Positions 37,375-45,483 of a DNA stretch of 64,000 bases are shown here, in pieces; the stretch's first letter is position 1; each line of letters begins with the position of its first letter. The DNA comes from Sporosarcina obsidiansis (lineage in GTDB: Bacteria > Bacillota > Bacilli > Bacillales_A > Planococcaceae): the NCBI RefSeq assembly GCF_009651005.1, contig NZ_WHVW01000003.1, forward strand, positions 1-64,000, given 5' to 3'. The translations under genes and the position numbers were made by a program. The notes below the pieces were generated by a model. The model saw nothing but the letters and a program-made list of their open reading frames with translations, was not told the DNA's origin and ran no database searches.

Positions 37375-38231
37375 TGAGATCCGCCCCTTCCTGTGTAATA
37401 CATGATGTCTTCGAGTGTCGGTTGTTCAACGAGTAATGATGACAGTTGGTCTAAAGGGATTTCCGCAGTATCCACCAGGCATTCAAAGCCGACATCTGTT
37501 CCACGCAGTCCAATCACAGGCAATTCATCAAGCAGACTGCGCTGATCTGCTGTACCTTTTATCAATACATAGCGTTCCGTGAATTCATCTTTCTCTCCTT
37601 GAAAGATAATCCGTCCATCATGAATGAACACTATAAAATCTGCTATTTTCTCCAAATCAGTTGTGATATGTGTCGAGAAGAAGATAGCCTTTTCCTCATC
37701 TTGTATAAGCTCCTGCATCATATCAAGCAGCTCGCGGCGGACCATCGGATCCAACCCTGCTGTCGGTTCATCCATAATGATAAAGTCAGGATGGTGGGAG
37801 AGTGCCATTGCAAGTGAAAACTTCATGCGCATTCCTTTGGATAAATGCTTGACGCGTTTAGCAGTATTCAGCTGAAACTTCCTAAGATACTGATAGAACA
37901 GTTCATCATCCCACTCTGAATAGAAGGGGGCGAGAATCCGTTTGTTTTTCTCAATAGTAAGATCTTCATAATAGAAATCCGCGTCATAGACAAATCCGAT
38001 GCGTTCCTTGATCTCTGCAGTATGATTTTCATGTGACTCGCCAAATACTCGGATTTCTCCTTGTTCAGTTCGAATCAAATCCATCAAACAGCGGATTGTC
38101 GTCGTTTTTCCTGCACCATTTGCCCCGATGAATCCGGTAATGAATCCTTTTTTAATATCAAAGCTGAGATCGTTCAGTGCAAAGCCATTGAACTGCTTCG
38201 TCAGGTTTCGTACTTCTGCTATATTTTCCAT
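37371..38231 (-). CDS. ABC transporter ATP-binding protein (YtrB-like)
   Basis: A 286-aa ATPase with Walker A GANGAGKTT, signature LSKGMRMKFSLAMAL, Walker B FIIMDEPTAGLDP and switch His in STHIT. It starts 5 bp after the GntR gene. Its position in a GntR-ATPase-permease operon parallels B. subtilis ytrAB, which responds to cell-wall antibiotics; that response is inference here. Confidence 0.9.
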   Translation of the reverse strand: MENIAEVRNLTKQFNGFALNDLSFDIKKGFITGFIGANGAGKTTTIRCLMDLIRTEQGEIRVFGESHENHTAEIKERIGFVYDADFYYEDLTIEKNKRILAPFYSEWDDELFYQYLRKFQLNTAKRVKHLSKGMRMKFSLAMALSHHPDFIIMDEPTAGLDPMVRRELLDMMQELIQDEEKAIFFSTHITTDLEKIADFIVFIHDGRIIFQGEKDEFTERYVLIKGTADQRSLLDELPVIGLRGTDVGFECLVDTAEIPLDQLSSLLVEQPTLEDIMYYTGRGGSQ

Positions 38232-38236
38232 TCAAT

Positions 38237-38611
38237 TCACTCCTCGTACAGCAATGTCAGCATATGAATCAGTTCTTCAAGATCCACGTCAAAAGCCCGT
38301 CCGTCTTCAATCACATTCACCAGCTGTTCTTCAATTTTCTTTAACTGTTCTTCCTTCAAAATCTCGCGGTTCTGTGTAGCGACAAATGAACCTTTGCCCG
38401 GAAACGTTTCAATAAGTCCGTCGCGTTCCAGTTCTTCATAGGCCTTTTTTGTTGTAATGACACTGATCTGCAAGTCTTTTGCAAGTTTGCGTATAGAAGG
38501 CAGCGCTTCTTTCTCTTTCAGTGCCCCTAATAAAATCTGCTCCTTCAGTTGATTCTTGATTTGCAGATAAATCGGCTGGTTCACTGAATTGGAGATGACA
38601 ATATTCAACAC
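38237..38611 (-). CDS. GntR family repressor, YtrA subfamily
   Basis: A 124-aa regulator. Residues about 8-75 are the GntR winged helix (PIYLQIKNQLKEQILLGALKEKEALPSIRKLAKDLQISVITTKKAYEELE, described in parts), followed by a short helical dimerisation tail, the size expected for YtrA types that lack a ligand domain. The start is GTG 38611 or TTG 38608 behind AGGGTG. It is the first gene of an ABC exporter operon, and its own promoter is covered by a perfect inverted repeat, so autorepression is expected. Confidence 0.92.
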   Translation of the reverse strand: MLNIVISNSVNQPIYLQIKNQLKEQILLGALKEKEALPSIRKLAKDLQISVITTKKAYEELERDGLIETFPGKGSFVATQNREILKEEQLKKIEEQLVNVIEDGRAFDVDLEELIHMLTLLYEE

Positions 38612-38629
38612 ATCACCCTATCTCTGATT

Positions 38630-38653
38630 ATATACTGTATATGTACAGTATAT
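38630..38653. promoter_or_regulatory. GntR/YtrA-type operator
   Basis: A perfect inverted repeat with 10-bp arms ATATACTGTA and TACAGTATAT around TATG. It covers the -10 box of the operon promoter, so bound repressor would block polymerase. Confidence 0.8.
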
Positions 38654-38675
38654 ACAGTCGTGGTTTTGCGGTCAA
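38647..38675 (-). promoter_or_regulatory. SigmaA promoter of the GntR-ABC operon
   Basis: On the minus strand, -35 TTGACC (38675-38670), a 17-bp spacer and -10 TATACT (38652-38647). It lies about 36-41 bp before the start codon. Confidence 0.8.
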
Positions 38676-38809
38676 GGTCTATGTAAATAAATAGTCTATA
38701 TACATATTCATCAGGTTCAAAAAACAAACAGGCATTCGCCTTTTACTAGTCGCAGTACTTAAACAAGCTCTTAGCGCGTGCGTATTCTAAGGGTAGGAGG
38801 TGAGAGAAT

Positions 38810-39196
38810 ATGACTTGTAAAAACGATTGCTTTGTTTCACGAGGCAAATGGGTAGCAGGAAGCGCAACAGACGCTGCGGTTAAATGTGTATGTAAGTCTG
38901 TACCGTTTGAAGTGCGTGGGCCGAGAATTGACGATTATGAAACAATTTTTTATAATCCTCAGAGTTTGCTTAACATTGGAGTGTATACAGTGGTCAACTA
39001 TACAAATGCCGATATGACTATCGAATTTGAAGTAGATGGACCTGGAGACACTACCCAAACAATTCCTGCCGGTGGATCAATTACAGTTCAATTGCAGAAC
39101 TTGGAACGTATCCGTGTAAGAGGTACGTCCTTAGACAATGCGGAAGACGGACGCTTAGATTTTGAAATCTGTTTCCCACTAGACTTCACAGCTTAA
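38810..39196 (+). CDS. DUF3992-like protein, candidate endospore appendage subunit
   Basis: A 128-aa protein with cysteines at the N-terminus (positions 3, 7, 26, 28), then a beta-sandwich-like sequence (VYTVVNYTNADMTIEFEV, TIPAGGSITVQLQNLERIRVRG) and a Cys near the C-terminus. This pattern matches my recollection of DUF3992, the family of Ena pilus subunits that polymerise through N-terminal Cys on B. cereus spores. An exact subtype cannot be given. SD TAGGAGGTG is strong. It is convergent with a second protein of similar C-terminal type. Confidence 0.6.
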   Translation: MTCKNDCFVSRGKWVAGSATDAAVKCVCKSVPFEVRGPRIDDYETIFYNPQSLLNIGVYTVVNYTNADMTIEFEVDGPGDTTQTIPAGGSITVQLQNLERIRVRGTSLDNAEDGRLDFEICFPLDFTA

Positions 39197-39204
39197 TCAC
39201 TAGA

Positions 39205-39239
39205 AAAACACTGATTGCTTCGGCAATCAGTGTTTTCTT
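39205..39239. terminator. Bidirectional terminator with UUCG tetraloop
   Basis: A perfect 14-bp stem AAAACACTGATTGC and its complement is closed by TTCG and followed by TTTTCTT. It lies between the two convergent DUF3992-like genes. Confidence 0.88.
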
Positions 39240-39241
39240 AT

Positions 39242-39883
39242 TCATAGAAAGCAGATTGTGTCGTAATGGAGAGACTTTATTTGAATATCAATCACTCCAT
39301 CAATGGGGTGTACTTCGCTGCTTAATGAAATAGTTAGTAAATCGTTTACATTAATTGTACTAGTCTCTCCATTTCGTACCACTAGTGAAAATGTTCCTTT
39401 ATTTGTGCAAAGCCAAACGGTCACATCCTCTGCATTTCCTTGAAAGCTCACGGTAATGGTTGCTTCATCCTCATTTCGATTAAGCAATGCCTTCCATATG
39501 ACGTGACAATCATCTTCTAACAATGAAAAGGGTGTACTAATGATTTGTTCAAATGGCTTACATAATTCGAGGGTATCATACACGGGGTTCGTGACGGTTT
39601 GTATCCTGTAAATGTTTGAAAGGTTTAAAACAACTATAGCCTTTGTTCGCAACAGAACGTCACGAATAGGAGCCAGTACTTCAACCATGACATGGCTTTG
39701 TTTGATAGAAGAAATCAATATAAACGGGGATTTAACGAATGTTCCAGATATAGCTACTGAAAAACAAATCGGGTCTTCATTTTGTTGAATTAGCATGAAA
39801 GGAATAGGAGTTTTGTTTTGTGGTTGACATTGTCTGGATTGAAGATCGAGAATCTCATTAATTACTAATTTTTTCATACGCAT
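39242..39883 (-). CDS. Two-domain protein, CotZ-like N-terminus and DUF3992-like C-terminus (tentative)
   Basis: A 213-aa beta-rich protein without signal or membrane segment. Residues about 1-105 (IPFMLIQQNEDPICFSVAI, then SPFILISSIKQSHVMVEVLAPI) are reminiscent of CotY/CotZ spore crust proteins. Residues about 120-213 (IWKALLNRNEDEATITVSFQ, FSLVVRNGETSTINVNDLL) resemble the DUF3992 beta-sandwich of the convergent gene. A Cys lies two residues from the C-terminus. Both resemblances are by eye; the role in spore surface assembly is inference. SD quality is modest. Confidence 0.45.
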   Translation of the reverse strand: MRMKKLVINEILDLQSRQCQPQNKTPIPFMLIQQNEDPICFSVAISGTFVKSPFILISSIKQSHVMVEVLAPIRDVLLRTKAIVVLNLSNIYRIQTVTNPVYDTLELCKPFEQIISTPFSLLEDDCHVIWKALLNRNEDEATITVSFQGNAEDVTVWLCTNKGTFSLVVRNGETSTINVNDLLTISLSSEVHPIDGVIDIQIKSLHYDTICFL

Positions 39884-40463
39884 CGTTCCTGTCTAATCTA
39901 TGATAATTCAATATATACATTGGTACAGGCTACTGACACGGCCTATCAAAACCCCTTAGTAGTTTATTTTGACAGCAACTATTTAACACATAACTTGGGC
40001 CTTGACGTTACATCTCACGCAATTGTCTAAATGAAAAGGGGGCTGTTCGAAAAGTGGTTTTCACCTGGCTTTTCGGGCGGCTCTTATTTTTGGTTGGATA
40101 GGAAAATTTCTGTTCATCCTAGGCTGTTTGTAAGATGGTGAACGAATCGTTTGGCTGGTTGTGTGGCCAAAGTCGGAAATCTCACCCAACCGCCCATAGA
40201 AACCGATCGGTGCGATGCAACTTTGGCGCGTTGCCTAGCTTTTTTACGTAAATAAAATAACTGCCACTGAAAGATATTTCACTTTCAGGACAGCTTCAAC
40301 GGAAATTCACCTTTATGGACGCGGTGAATATATAGAGATTGGACTTTTTTACTTAAATCGTCGGGAAGAATATGGAGAAACAAAGAAAATCTTTGAGCGA
40401 CATAATCTAAACGGAATGACTCACACTAATAGAAATAAAAATCGCATAGGAGAAAAAACTACT
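39884..40463. other. Long intergenic region upstream of splB
   Basis: 580 bp with no supported gene. It contains copy B of the dispersed hairpin element (40042-40090) and isolated TTTGGC units like those of the 49.3-kb array at 40150 and 40222. A small hairpin CTGAAAG/CTTTCAG lies near 40270-40293. The splB promoter should lie near the 3' end; I could not find a convincing SigmaG -35/-10 pair. Confidence 0.5.
40042..40092 (+). repeat. Copy B of a dispersed hairpin element
   Basis: The stem GCTGTTCGAAAAG...CTTTTCGGGCGGC with short loop is followed by TCTTATTTTT. It is nearly identical in its arms to 9588-9627 and related to 49178-49220. No expressed gene lies directly upstream on the plus strand, so here it is not an obvious gene terminator. 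Confidence 0.7.
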
Positions 40464-41492
40464 ATGAATAAACCCTTTATTCCGCAGTTAGTCTATTTCG
40501 AACCGGGAGCATTGGAGTACGCTTTAGGACAAGAGCTGAAAAGTAAATTTGAAGAGATGGGTATTGAAATCCGCTACACAACGTCACACAATCAAGTGCG
40601 GAATCTTCCGGGTGAAACGGATGCTCAAAAATATCGCATGGCGAAGTCAACGCTAGTAGTCGGAATACGGAAAACTTTAAAGTTTGATACGTCGAAACCG
40701 TCTGCAGAATATGCGATACCGCTTGCCACCGGCTGTATGGGGCATTGTCATTACTGTTATTTACAAACGACAATGGGGAGTAAACCGTATATTCGAACTT
40801 ACGTGAACGTAGAAGAAATTTTAGAGGCAGCAGACCGTTATATCGAAGAGCGTGCGCCTGAAATCACGCGTTTTGAAGCTGCCTGTACTTCTGATATTGT
40901 GGGCATCGATCATCTAACACATTCATTAAAACGAACAATTGAGCATATTGGCCAAACAGAGCTCGGTCGGCTACGGTTTGTCACCAAGTTTCATTTTGTC
41001 GATCATTTACTTGACGCTAAGCACAACGGCAATACCAGATTCCGATTTAGCGTGAATGCCGACTATGTCATCAAAAACTTTGAGCCGGGAACCTCTCCAT
41101 TGGATAAACGGATTGAGGCGGCCGGAAAAGTAGCTCGCGCTGGCTATCCACTTGGGTTCATTGTGGCACCAATTTATTTGCACGAGGGTTGGGAAGAAGG
41201 ATATCGACACATGTTCGAACGTCTAGACGCAGAACTTCCAATGGATGCACGAGATGATATCACCTTTGAATTAATTCAGCACCGCTTTACAAAGCCTGCC
41301 AAGAAAGTGATTGAAAAAAACTATCCCAAAACCAAGTTGGAGTTGGATGAAGAAAAGCGGCGTTACAAATGGGGTAAATATGGAATCGGAAAGTACATCT
41401 ACCCGAAAGATGAGGAAGATCAGATTAAGGATCGGTTATACAGCTATATAGATGAATTCTTCCCCAATGCAAAACTGGAGTACTTTACCTGA
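40464..41492 (+). CDS. splB: Spore photoproduct lyase
   Basis: Radical SAM enzyme that directly reverses the thymine dimer called spore photoproduct during germination. The [4Fe-4S] cluster motif CMGHCHYC gives Cys91, 95 and 98, and the H-donor Cys is at 141 (EAACTSD), as in B. subtilis. The length is 342 aa from ATG 40464, chosen for TAGGAGA upstream; the open frame reaches 40416. No splA lies upstream, so the gene stands alone. Its presence is direct evidence of a spore-forming host. Confidence 0.96.
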   Translation: MNKPFIPQLVYFEPGALEYALGQELKSKFEEMGIEIRYTTSHNQVRNLPGETDAQKYRMAKSTLVVGIRKTLKFDTSKPSAEYAIPLATGCMGHCHYCYLQTTMGSKPYIRTYVNVEEILEAADRYIEERAPEITRFEAACTSDIVGIDHLTHSLKRTIEHIGQTELGRLRFVTKFHFVDHLLDAKHNGNTRFRFSVNADYVIKNFEPGTSPLDKRIEAAGKVARAGYPLGFIVAPIYLHEGWEEGYRHMFERLDAELPMDARDDITFELIQHRFTKPAKKVIEKNYPKTKLELDEEKRRYKWGKYGIGKYIYPKDEEDQIKDRLYSYIDEFFPNAKLEYFT

Positions 41493-41516
41493 ACACCATC
41501 ACATGACGTGAGTAGA

Positions 41517-43067
41517 TTACGACTTAGCCGCCTTAATCAATTGTAATAATTCATTGAAGCGAGCGTCGAGCTTGGCATATTGTTTATCTTTAGGCGTTAA
41601 AAAGGATAATTGGCCAAGCACTGCTTGTTTTTCTGTTTCCAATGTTAGCAATTCTTCAGATGTAGTATTTATAGCTCTAGGTAAGTGTAAGGTACCATTA
41701 TCAATCGTTACACTTCGAGTGGCCAACTTATTTCGGAAATAACGATCATGAGAGACAAAAATAATAGTGCCTTCATAAGCTTGTAGTGCTTCTTCTAATT
41801 GTTCACGTGAGGCAATGTCGAGATGATTGGTTGGCTCATCTAATAATAAAACATTACGTCCCTCAAAAATAAATTGTGCAATTTTTAGTTTGATACGCTC
41901 GCCCATACTTAACTGTTGAATGGTTGTATGCCAATGTGTGTTGGTGAAGCCTAAATGGATCAGTTGAGTACGAATTTCACCTTCTTCTTCGAAATTATCG
42001 TATGTGAAGAATTCGGCAATGGTTTGCTCAACAGGAAGGTCATAAACGGATTGCGATAAATAACCGATGTTTGCGGCCTCTGATAGCCATAGCTCACCAC
42101 TTGTGACGGTATGAGTATACATTGCTTGTAGCAAGGTAGATTTGCCGGTGCCATTCGCTCCAAGTACCGCGATTTTTTCACCGCGTGTAACAACAAGGTT
42201 AACGTTTTGTAAAATAGGGTGTATCACACTGTTTTTTAATTCGATAATGCGTTTTCCCATCGTGCGCTCTGTTGCAAGCGAAAAATGAATGGCGTGTTCT
42301 TTGCTTACCTTTTCTACATGATTTTCTTGTAGCTGCTGTTCTAATTTTTTACGCTTGGATTTCACTTGTTTGTCAGCACGCTTTGCCTTGGTACGATAAT
42401 ATTCCTTCGCACCCATCGCTTTCGGATGGTGATTGGCGGTAGATTCCTTGTGCATATTTGCTGACCATGTCTGTAGGTCATTAAGCTGTTGCTCGACATG
42501 TGCAATCCGTTTTTGTTGAATTGAATAAGCATGCATCTGACTGTCGCGCTTCACCTTACGCCACTTTTCATACTGACTGTAATTACCAGCTACCATATCA
42601 ATGGCACCGTCATCAATGGACCAGATAGTTGTAGCTATTTGATCTAAAAAGAATCGGTCATGTGAAACAATTATCCATGTCTTGGAACTCCCTTGAATAA
42701 GGTCTGTTAATTTCAAAACGCTCGTTTCATCTAGATGGTTGGTCGGTTCATCAAGTAAAATAATCGCAGCGCGTGAAGTCAATGCTTTTGCTAAGCGTAC
42801 TTTCAATTGCTCACCTCCGCTTAAACTTTCTTAAGGGAAGTTAGGGACATGCCAATCACTTAGAAAAGCAAGTTCCTCAGATGTATAATCTAGTTTTTGG
42901 CTTTGTGCCTCCTGTGTCACAATTGCACTCGTTTTTATAGCATCGTGCAATTGGTGTAAAAGTGTAGACTTGCCGCATCCATTAGGTCCAACAATCCCAA
43001 CTGTTTCGCCGTGTTCTATCGTTACGGTTGTTTCTTTGAATAAACGGTGTGCTACCGTAATCTGCAT
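41517..43067 (-). pseudogene. ABC-F protein gene interrupted by an in-frame TAA
   Basis: ABC-F ATPase of the antibiotic-resistance/ribosome-protection type, which would bind the ribosomal E site and displace drugs. Codons from ATG 43067 read to TAA at 42833-42831, then the same frame continues (ESLSGGEQLKVRLAKAL) to 41517, so one nonsense codon splits a protein of about 516 codons. The first half has Walker A GPNGCGKST. The second has LSGGEQ, LLDEPTNHLDE, a linker of about 80 residues, then GANGTGKST, LSMGERIKL and LLDEPTNHLDI. CAA-to-TAA is the simplest origin. Internal initiation at TTG 42806 behind GGAGGTGAG could yield a 429-aa fragment. Confidence 0.85.
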
Positions 43068-43099
43068 AAAGCATCTCTCCCTTTTGTTTAGAAAGAAAA

Positions 43100-43130
43100 A
43101 ATCCCTCTAAACAAGTAGTTTAGAAGGATT
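43100..43130 (-). terminator. Leader terminator 2 of the ABC-F gene
   Basis: Minus-strand stem AATCCTTCTAAAC/GTTTAGAGGGATT (one wobble) with a 5-nt loop and a following T run, 33 nt before the ATG. Its left arm can instead pair with 43181-43189. Confidence 0.75.
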
Positions 43131-43235
43131 AGCCATGTTTAAAAAAACGCACAAAACTTGCGCGAGTCGAAAAATGAACAGACTAATCCTATGGTTGTTG
43201 TAAACGAAAAAATATTCGTTTCCTTCAATTTCCAT
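43107..43235 (-). CDS. Possible leader peptide of the ABC-F attenuator
   Basis: A 42-codon frame on the minus strand starts MEIEGNEYFFVYNNHRI and ends at TAG inside terminator 2, so a translating or stalled ribosome would alter both leader hairpins. No clear SD precedes ATG 43235, so coding status is uncertain. Short leader frames that sense ribosome-targeting drugs are known for ABC-F resistance genes. Confidence 0.4.
   Translation of the reverse strand: MEIEGNEYFFVYNNHRISLFIFRLAQVLCVFLNMANPSKLLV
43141..43164 (-). terminator. Leader terminator 1 of the ABC-F gene
   Basis: Minus-strand stem CGCGCAA/TTGTGCG (one wobble) with a 3-nt loop and a perfect T7 run, within the transcribed leader. 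Confidence 0.7.
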
Positions 43236-43287
43236 AGATTAGTTATCCATTGTCCACTCGTCACCCCGTTCGTATAATAGTAATTCC

Positions 43288-43316
43288 AGTATAGAAAGCG
43301 CGTTATAGATTGTCAA
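43288..43316 (-). promoter_or_regulatory. Consensus SigmaA promoter of the ABC-F gene
   Basis: Perfect -35 TTGACA (43316-43311), a 17-bp spacer and -10 TATACT (43293-43288). It gives a leader of roughly 210 nt holding two terminators and a mutually exclusive hairpin (43232-43243 with 43182-43194). Confidence 0.85.
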
Positions 43317-43402
43317 ATGAACAAAGAAAAGATTCTCAGTGAGCCTTCCTTACAAACTCACGGAATAGTGTAATAGAATTTCAGACAAAGGAGTGAACAC
43401 AA

Positions 43403-43633
43403 ATAAGCAGATGCACTATTGACCATTCTACTGAAGACGTTAAACAAAAGCTAAAAGAACAGCAAACATTTATGCCGCAAGAGCTAGTGGAAAGATGTGA
43501 ATTGTTTTTAAGCAAGCCATTGGAACAAGAGACGTTAAATGAGGTGTTTCATCTATTGAAAAAGTATGATTTGGCAGCGGAAGAAGAAAGAGTCGGACGG
43601 AATCAAGTGATGGGGAAGTTGTTTATTATATGA
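43403..43633 (+). CDS. Small conserved protein with apparent ATA start codon
   Basis: A 76-aa frame with Lys/Glu/Leu-rich helical sequence (DVKQKLKEQQTFMPQELVERCE, then LNEVFHLLKKYDLAAEEER). The pattern resembles small uncharacterised proteins of Bacillales. The SD AAAGGAG (43387-43393) lies 9 nt before ATA 43403, and no ATG/GTG/TTG starts the frame at the proper distance; the first in-frame ATG (43472) would remove 23 residues. Either AUA initiates or a start ATG has mutated and the gene is failing. Confidence 0.6.
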   Translation: MSRCTIDHSTEDVKQKLKEQQTFMPQELVERCELFLSKPLEQETLNEVFHLLKKYDLAAEEERVGRNQVMGKLFII

Positions 43634-43643
43634 AATAAAATAA

Positions 43644-43799
43644 CTAACTTGCATCGCCTTGCAAAAGAGAGATCGCCGTTTGGAGCAGCTGAATATCTTG
43701 TAGGATAAAAGATTTTACATCGGCGGGTGCAGTTTGGTATTCATCATTCAGAAGTTGAAGTTCTCGGTTGAAAATATAACTTTCTTGACAATTGGTCAT
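43644..43799 (-). CDS. Small hypothetical protein, 51 aa
   Basis: MTNCQESYIFNRELQLLNDE and onward, ending GDAS. A short, mostly helical cytoplasmic protein with a very strong SD (AAGGAGGG) 7 bp before the ATG. No family recognised. It is convergent with the ATA-start gene, leaving 10 bp between the stops. Confidence 0.65.
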   Translation of the reverse strand: MTNCQESYIFNRELQLLNDEYQTAPADVKSFILQDIQLLQTAISLLQGDAS

Positions 43800-43874
43800 T
43801 ATCGCAACCCTCCTTGTAAGTCATTTTACCCGGCACGTGTAGGGTCTAAACTGAATTGAAGTCAAATATTTCAT

Positions 43875-44804
43875 TTAGATGACATTTTTCTGTCTAATTA
43901 CTCGTAAGTGGGGAGAGTTACGACTAGGAGACCAGGTGCGTAAAAATTGCTTCGTGCGGTTTCGTCCGATTGTCAGAAGTTCTTCAATTTGCTCTTCAGT
44001 CATATCGAATTTTGTAGCACTATAATCTTCTACTGGAATAAAGACGATATTTTTTTCGTGCTCTCGGGAGATGTATTTTTCGTCATGAGCGTTCTTCATC
44101 GTTGAAAATAACGCTTCAAATAATTGCAAAGCATTGTGAATAGAGCGTTCAGGTACTTCTTCTTGGCGTCGACTTAATTTTAGTCCAATTAATGGGCGCT
44201 TCTCTGATTGTGAATCATCTTCAAAAATCCACATGGGAAAATTACTAAGCACTCCACCGTCTACGACAACTGTCCCTTTTGGTGCATCCAAGCGGACAGG
44301 CTCAAAAAAATAAGGAATACCACAACTCATACGTAATGCCTTGGCGATCGAAAATTTATTAGGATCAAAGCCATATTGGTCTAAGTCGTCTGGTAACACC
44401 ATGATTTTACCGTTCGTTAAATCAGATGCCACTAATTTTAAAGAGCCTTTCGGAAGATCGCCAAATGCATAGCAACCTTTTCGTGCGAGCTTGTCAAAGA
44501 ACCAATCTTCAAGCGCCTTTCCTTGATATAATCCCATTCTCCAGTAAAGAGAAACCCACTTCATAAAAGGGAATGGAAGAAGGGTCTTTCGAGGATCTAG
44601 CAGTGATTGGAAGTCTTCTTCCGCTAACATCTCTTTAATTTCATTCCCCGTATAACCAGCAGCCAGAAAACTTGCTAAGATCGATCCTGCACTCGTTCCG
44701 GCCAGGTTTTTAAAATGATAGCCTTGTTCTTCTAGTTCCTGAACTGCCCCCACTAGTGCAAATCCTTTTAATCCACCACCTGAAAAAACACCATCAATTC
44801 GCAT
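43875..44804 (-). CDS. Patatin-like phospholipase family protein
   Basis: Serine acyl hydrolase with a Ser-Asp dyad, 309 aa. The oxyanion motif GGGLKG is at residues 9-14, the nucleophile elbow GTSAG has Ser38, and the Asp lies in VVDGG about residue 187. The family cleaves acyl groups from phospholipids; the specific lipid is unknown. No signal peptide or membrane span, so it is cytoplasmic or peripheral. Monocistronic. Confidence 0.88.
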   Translation of the reverse strand: MRIDGVFSGGGLKGFALVGAVQELEEQGYHFKNLAGTSAGSILASFLAAGYTGNEIKEMLAEEDFQSLLDPRKTLLPFPFMKWVSLYWRMGLYQGKALEDWFFDKLARKGCYAFGDLPKGSLKLVASDLTNGKIMVLPDDLDQYGFDPNKFSIAKALRMSCGIPYFFEPVRLDAPKGTVVVDGGVLSNFPMWIFEDDSQSEKRPLIGLKLSRRQEEVPERSIHNALQLFEALFSTMKNAHDEKYISREHEKNIVFIPVEDYSATKFDMTEEQIEELLTIGRNRTKQFLRTWSPSRNSPHLRVIRQKNVI

Positions 44805-44995
44805 GCTATCCCTACTTTCATTTTCAGTCTTCTTCTACTGTAGAGTCCAAAATGTTGAAATAGAACCTGGGACAGCTCAATTCTTATGAAAAATGCATGA
44901 AAATGCTCGTTTGGTGAACCATATGAAGGAATCTTTACACGTAACAATTAAATTGGTATGGATTCGACTTTGGGTAGGTAAAGGAGGTGTAAGGT

Positions 44996-45337
44996 ATGAG
45001 CATGTTTATGCGGATTGCGTTAGCTTTGGTCATTATTGGTGCCCTTAACTGGGGATTGATCGGTTTTTTCAACTTTGATTTAGTGGCTACCATATTTGGA
45101 GGGCAAGATACATTACTGGCAAAGATTATTTATGCAATTGTTGGGCTTAGTGGATTAGCGACAATCGTGCTCTTATTCAGACCGGATGAAGAGGCAGAAG
45201 AAGAGCATAGAGCAAATCGCGATACGTTCAGGAATGTAAATTACAATACTGAATTTGGAGATGAACCAGACTTTAAGGAAATACGTAAAAAGTCCGAACG
45301 AGAAAACAGTGATTCAAAAGATGAGAAAAAGTTTTAA
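44996..45337 (+). CDS. DUF378 small membrane protein
   Basis: A 113-aa protein. Two membrane segments (about 5-27 and 39-61) match DUF378, with IGALNWGLIGFFNFDLVATIFGG as the family block, followed by a charged cytoplasmic tail of about 50 residues rich in Glu/Lys/Asp. Function is unknown. SD AAAGGAGGTG is near perfect. It is followed by a weak hairpin (ACCCCT/AGGGGT) near 45344-45368. Confidence 0.8.
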   Translation: MSMFMRIALALVIIGALNWGLIGFFNFDLVATIFGGQDTLLAKIIYAIVGLSGLATIVLLFRPDEEAEEEHRANRDTFRNVNYNTEFGDEPDFKEIRKKSERENSDSKDEKKF

Positions 45338-45415
45338 ATGAGAACCCCTTTACTTTATGTAGAGGGGTATTCTTATTCGGTAATTTTAAAATTATTATAA
45401 ATATTTTATAAAAAC

Positions 45416-45442
45416 TAAAGTTTTGAGTCTTTTGGCCGAAAT
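45416..45442 (+). promoter_or_regulatory. SigmaD-type promoter of the chemoreceptor gene
   Basis: TAAA (45416-45419), a 15-bp spacer, then GCCGAAAT (45435-45442). The B. subtilis SigmaD consensus is TAAA-N15-GCCGATAT, so one base differs. It ends 41 bp before the start codon. Confidence 0.75.
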
Positions 45443-45483
45443 AGTAGGTGTAAGATATTATACATAGATGGGGAAGATTTCAT

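Noticed and set aside
38762-38789. AACA and GCGTATTCTA as a SigmaK promoter for the DUF3992-like gene
   Set aside because: One mismatch in the -10 and a predicted start inside the SD make it too weak to list as a feature, although spore expression is expected.
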